From Achromobacter sp. Bel (GTDB lineage: Bacteria > Pseudomonadota > Gammaproteobacteria > Burkholderiales > Burkholderiaceae_B), in NCBI RefSeq assembly GCF_012928505.1, contig NZ_JABBJN010000056.1:1-37255 (forward strand): DNA of 37,255 nt, in the 5' to 3' direction. Positions within the stretch are counted from its first letter, which is position 1; every line of letters starts with the position of its first letter. The notes under the pieces were generated by a model. That model did not search any database, had not been told where the DNA came from, and saw nothing but the letters and a program-made list of their open reading frames with translations. The translations under genes were made by a program, and so were the position numbers. This document shows positions 34,753 through 37,255 of the stretch, in pieces.

Positions 34753-34766
34753 GGGTCAGGCCGCGC

Positions 34767-35390
34767 CTACCGCGGCGGCAGCACTTCAATCGTGACGGTG
34801 TTCGACCGCAAGCCGTTGGATTCGACATACACCTCATACTTGGCCGGGTTGACCGGTAGCCCGGCACGGGCCGCCAGGTCCGTGCTGAACTGCGTGCCAA
34901 CGCTCATGCCCGGCGCGACCGGTTGCCCGCGGGGCGGGCGCGAGCTTGCGATGGTGTCGACCTCGACGCCGGGACGTGTCGGCAGCTTGTATTCAAACGC
35001 CACTCCATCGTAGGCCTTGCGTGTTTCAAGATCGGTCGCCACGATGCGTGGCAAGGTCGGGTGCTGCACGGCCGGCACGATGCCGCGCGCGCAGACGGGA
35101 ATGACCAGCACGCCGGGCGCCCGCGGCCAGACGCGGGCAGGCGCCGCGATGCGGAGCTGTTCGTCGTAGCCGTCGTTGGCGGGCATGCAGGCATGGTCGC
35201 GCATGCTGTTGATCGGCACGGAGGCGAAGGAAGCGGGTTCGGTCCAGTCGGAATTCATGGTCTTCTGCGGCGTGACGGATGGGGGGTGGGCGGACGCCGC
35301 CGGGGTGAAAGCCCAGGCGGCGGCGGTGAACAGCAGGACAAAGGCGCGCGCCGGGAAGCGGCGCGGCGCGTCAGGACGTGGTCCAGCCAT
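34767..35390 (-). CDS. Secreted protein paired with the metallopeptidase, candidate immunity
   Basis: A 207-residue protein with an Arg-rich N-terminus, a hydrophobic core (about 17-30) and a cleavage site near ASA (about 34), so it should be periplasmic. Two cysteines (in RDHACMP and IPVCARG) may form a disulfide. The C-terminal part is beta-rich and ends with the strand NTVTIEVLPPR. Its start overlaps the end of the metallopeptidase gene by 20 bases. That tight coupling and a periplasmic location fit an immunity protein, but no family is recognised and this role is inference. Confidence 0.72.
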   Translation of the reverse strand: MAGPRPDAPRRFPARAFVLLFTAAAWAFTPAASAHPPSVTPQKTMNSDWTEPASFASVPINSMRDHACMPANDGYDEQLRIAAPARVWPRAPGVLVIPVCARGIVPAVQHPTLPRIVATDLETRKAYDGVAFEYKLPTRPGVEVDTIASSRPPRGQPVAPGMSVGTQFSTDLAARAGLPVNPAKYEVYVESNGLRSNTVTIEVLPPR

Positions 35391-37255
35391 TGGACATGTC
35401 CACCTTGCGCACGGCGTCCGAGCACGACGGGCAGAAGCGGATGCTCTGGCAGTCGCCGCCGAACATCACGCAGGCGCCGACGTTGCTGGAATTGGCCTGG
35501 TTGGCAGGCAGGCCGAAGTGGCAGTGGTTGCCGGCGTCTGAATAGAAGTAGCGTCCCCCGTCCAGCTTCGACGCGTCATACAGTTCGCCGCCTTCGTTGG
35601 CGTTGGCCCATTCCGGCCCGCTGGGCGTCATGCCCAGCAGGTGGCCCATCTCGTGGACCAGCGTTTCCTGCTGGTACGCCATCGTCGCCAGTTGCCAGGG
35701 CGTGCGCACCGCGACGCCCAGGATGTTGGTGCCCAAAAAGGCTACGCCGCCCGCGGCGCTTTCCATGAGCTTGACGCGCAGGATGATCCGGCCAGACGCG
35801 GGCGTCGGCAAAAGGCCTGCCAGGCGCACCCTGACGCGCAGGCAGGCGCTGGGTTCGGCGGTGTTGCCCGTGATCGGGGTCACGCGGTCCTTGGGCACCA
35901 CGGCCCGTTTGACCGTCCCTGCGGCATCCGTGTATTCGAACAGGCACTCCAGGAACCAATCGTCGTTCGGATCGATGTTCAGCCAGAGATACGCAGGGTT
36001 GCCGTCGGGGCCAAGCAGGTCCATCTCGGCGTCGGCCACGCCCGGACCGGCATTGGCGCGCATGATCAGCGGCGCGATCGGCCATTGCGCGGCCAAGCGG
36101 TCGATATGGCAGACCGCGATGGTGTAGGGCTCGTGCCGGGCGCCCTCCGAGCGCGGATAGATGGACTGGACCAGCCGGCGCATCCGCGCGTCGCCTTCGT
36201 CCGTCCAGACATCCGAATTGGCGTCGCCGCGCGTCTGCACGTAGGGCAGTTGCAGCACGTCGATGCCATGGCGCGCGTATTCGTCGGCGGTCGGCTGGAA
36301 GCCGTAGCGGCGCTCCATGTTTTCCGGGCCGGGCATGCGGATCTCCTGGATGTACATGCGGCGCACGGTTTCGATCATCTCGGTCATGACCGTCTGGTTC
36401 TGGTCGTTCAGGACTTCGAACAGATAGGTGTTCAAGCCCGCGGCGGGCAAGGTGATGTTGTCGACGACCTTCGTGCCGTCGGGGTCGGTCACGTACTGGT
36501 AGGTGGACTGGTCGGGGTCGCGGTACAGGGGCTGCCGATCGCGTTCGCGGGCCGTATAGACGGCGTTGGTCCGGCGGGCCATGACTTTGACCGTGAACCG
36601 GTGTTCTCCGCGGCGGTTGAACGATACGCGGATCTTGGGCCGGTTGGTCTGGCGGTCCAGGCTGGTCAGCGCCTGGCCGTCGTTCCAGCGCGCTTCCGAG
36701 GTCTTCAGGTTCACGTACTGCAATTGCGCGCCGCTCTGGCTGCGGTAGGTCGACACGGCGAGCGTGCCGCCCTGTGCGCCGCCGCTGTCCGCCGGACCGC
36801 TCGCGCCGCCCGTGCCATCCTGGCCGGCGGGCCGCGTTGCGGTGCCCGGCAGCCCGATGCCTACCGCGTCCATGGCGCGGCGGACCAGGCCCGGATACGG
36901 CGAATTCGCCACGGCCGGGATGTTCATGATGGTTTCCGCCACCTTGGGCAGCGTGATGCTGGTCACGCTGGGCGACTGGAGGATCGCGCCCACCACGACG
37001 GGGATGGCGGAGTCGCTGAGCCCGGGCGTGCTGAGGATCGCGCCGGCCACCGCCGGGATGTTGTCCACGTTGACGTCCGGCATGGCCATCAGCGTGTTGA
37101 CGGCGGATCCCAGCGATGCGCCCTTGTCGCCCATGGCGTTCATCGCCTGCGTCATCATGGGCCGGATCGCGGCGCCGACGCCGCCCTGCGAGCCGCCCGC
37201 CGCAGCCAAGCCGGAGGCGGCCGACAACGTCGAAGCCATGTTGCCCGCCTGTGCG
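35371..37255 (-). CDS. Large zinc metallopeptidase (HExxH), candidate T6SS effector
   Basis: An ATG at 37239 gives 622 residues, but the frame stays open to the right edge without a clear ribosome site, so the true start may lie outside. At least five 18-residue helical repeats occupy 42-131 (numbering from that ATG). A Gly-rich linker and beta-rich middle follow. The peptidase motif is H529-E530-M-G-H533-L-L-G; the third metzincin His is replaced, and HCH at about 580 may supply the ligand. A Met-turn-like CVMF and FCPSC lie near the end. No signal peptide is seen. Beside vgrG and a secreted partner it is a plausible effector. Confidence 0.8.
   Translation of the reverse strand, partial: AQAGNMASTLSAASGLAAAGGSQGGVGAAIRPMMTQAMNAMGDKGASLGSAVNTLMAMPDVNVDNIPAVAGAILSTPGLSDSAIPVVVGAILQSPSVTSITLPKVAETIMNIPAVANSPYPGLVRRAMDAVGIGLPGTATRPAGQDGTGGASGPADSGGAQGGTLAVSTYRSQSGAQLQYVNLKTSEARWNDGQALTSLDRQTNRPKIRVSFNRRGEHRFTVKVMARRTNAVYTARERDRQPLYRDPDQSTYQYVTDPDGTKVVDNITLPAAGLNTYLFEVLNDQNQTVMTEMIETVRRMYIQEIRMPGPENMERRYGFQPTADEYARHGIDVLQLPYVQTRGDANSDVWTDEGDARMRRLVQSIYPRSEGARHEPYTIAVCHIDRLAAQWPIAPLIMRANAGPGVADAEMDLLGPDGNPAYLWLNIDPNDDWFLECLFEYTDAAGTVKRAVVPKDRVTPITGNTAEPSACLRVRVRLAGLLPTPASGRIILRVKLMESAAGGVAFLGTNILGVAVRTPWQLATMAYQQETLVHEMGHLLGMTPSGPEWANANEGGELYDASKLDGGRYFYSDAGNHCHFGLPANQANSSNVGACVMFGGDCQSIRFCPSCSDAVRKVDMSNGWTTS
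36847..37116 (-). repeat. Five 18-residue repeats encoded in the metallopeptidase N-terminus
   Basis: Residues 42-59, 60-77, 78-95, 96-113 and 114-131 align without gaps. The shared pattern is hydrophobic-Pro at positions 2-3, Val at 5, small residue at 8, Ile/Leu at 9-10 and Pro or a bulky residue near 13; NIPAVAGAILSTPGLSDS and AIPVVVGAILQSPSVTSI are the clearest pair. Residues 24-41 may be a sixth, weaker copy. The first and last copies are also diverged. The DNA is much more diverged than the protein pattern, so the repeat is old. Confidence 0.75.

Noticed and set aside
34687..35013. A 108-codon plus-strand frame after the effector
   Set aside because: Most of it is antisense to the secreted protein gene; only its first part carries the lipoprotein-tail remnant, which is reported as a scar.

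Overview
The window is GC-rich DNA with long, tightly packed genes and codon use typical of a betaproteobacterium. Its gene content (a branched-chain-type ABC transporter with dehydrogenases, an Ohr protein, a split CcdA/thioredoxin pair and a type VI secretion accessory region) best fits the Alcaligenaceae, probably Achromobacter or a Bordetella relative. This placement is inferred from gene style and was not tested by a search. No tRNA, rRNA, CRISPR array, transposase or integrase was seen.

Layout. (1) 1-1261: the 3' part of a GldG-like ABC-transport auxiliary gene, cut by the left edge, and a DUF4340-like membrane-anchored protein. (2) 1580-9663: a seven-gene operon made of two permeases (livH, livM), two ATPases (livG, livF), an aldehyde dehydrogenase, an SDR oxidoreductase, a zinc alcohol dehydrogenase and finally the periplasmic binding protein. 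It ends in a strong intrinsic terminator. It looks like an uptake-plus-oxidation module for an alcohol or aldehyde whose identity the sequence does not reveal. (3) 9724-11212: a divergent pair, ohr (organic hydroperoxide resistance) and an MTA/SAH nucleosidase. (4) 11314-14964: an OmpR-type response regulator and histidine kinase, divergent from a CcdA-like reductant transporter and an exported thioredoxin-like protein. (5) 14988-37255: a type VI secretion (T6SS) accessory and effector region that runs off the right edge.

The T6SS region has several blocks. One leftward block encodes a PDG-repeat protein, a PAAR spike tip, an exported TPR protein and a small lipoprotein. tssA is transcribed rightward. 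A second leftward block holds a membrane-bound M15 peptidase, a membrane protein with a ketoacyl-synthase-like tail, tssM, tagF and a BON-OmpA protein. A rightward effector module holds a one-TM protein, vgrG, a DUF4123 adaptor, a DUF3304 lipoprotein and a DUF2235 (Tle1-type) protein. A last leftward pair encodes a secreted protein and a large zinc metallopeptidase. The contractile sheath, tube, baseplate and ClpV genes are absent and must lie beyond the right edge or elsewhere.

The most unusual points are these. The Tle1-type protein carries Asp where the lipase nucleophile Ser is expected. A short scar after it holds the start of an effector-like gene and the end of a lipoprotein-like gene, suggesting a collapsed effector/immunity array. 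The metallopeptidase begins with at least five exact 18-residue repeats. The PDG-repeat protein alternates 13- and 15-residue units. A truncated thiolase/ketoacyl-synthase-like segment is embedded in a T6SS membrane-complex operon.
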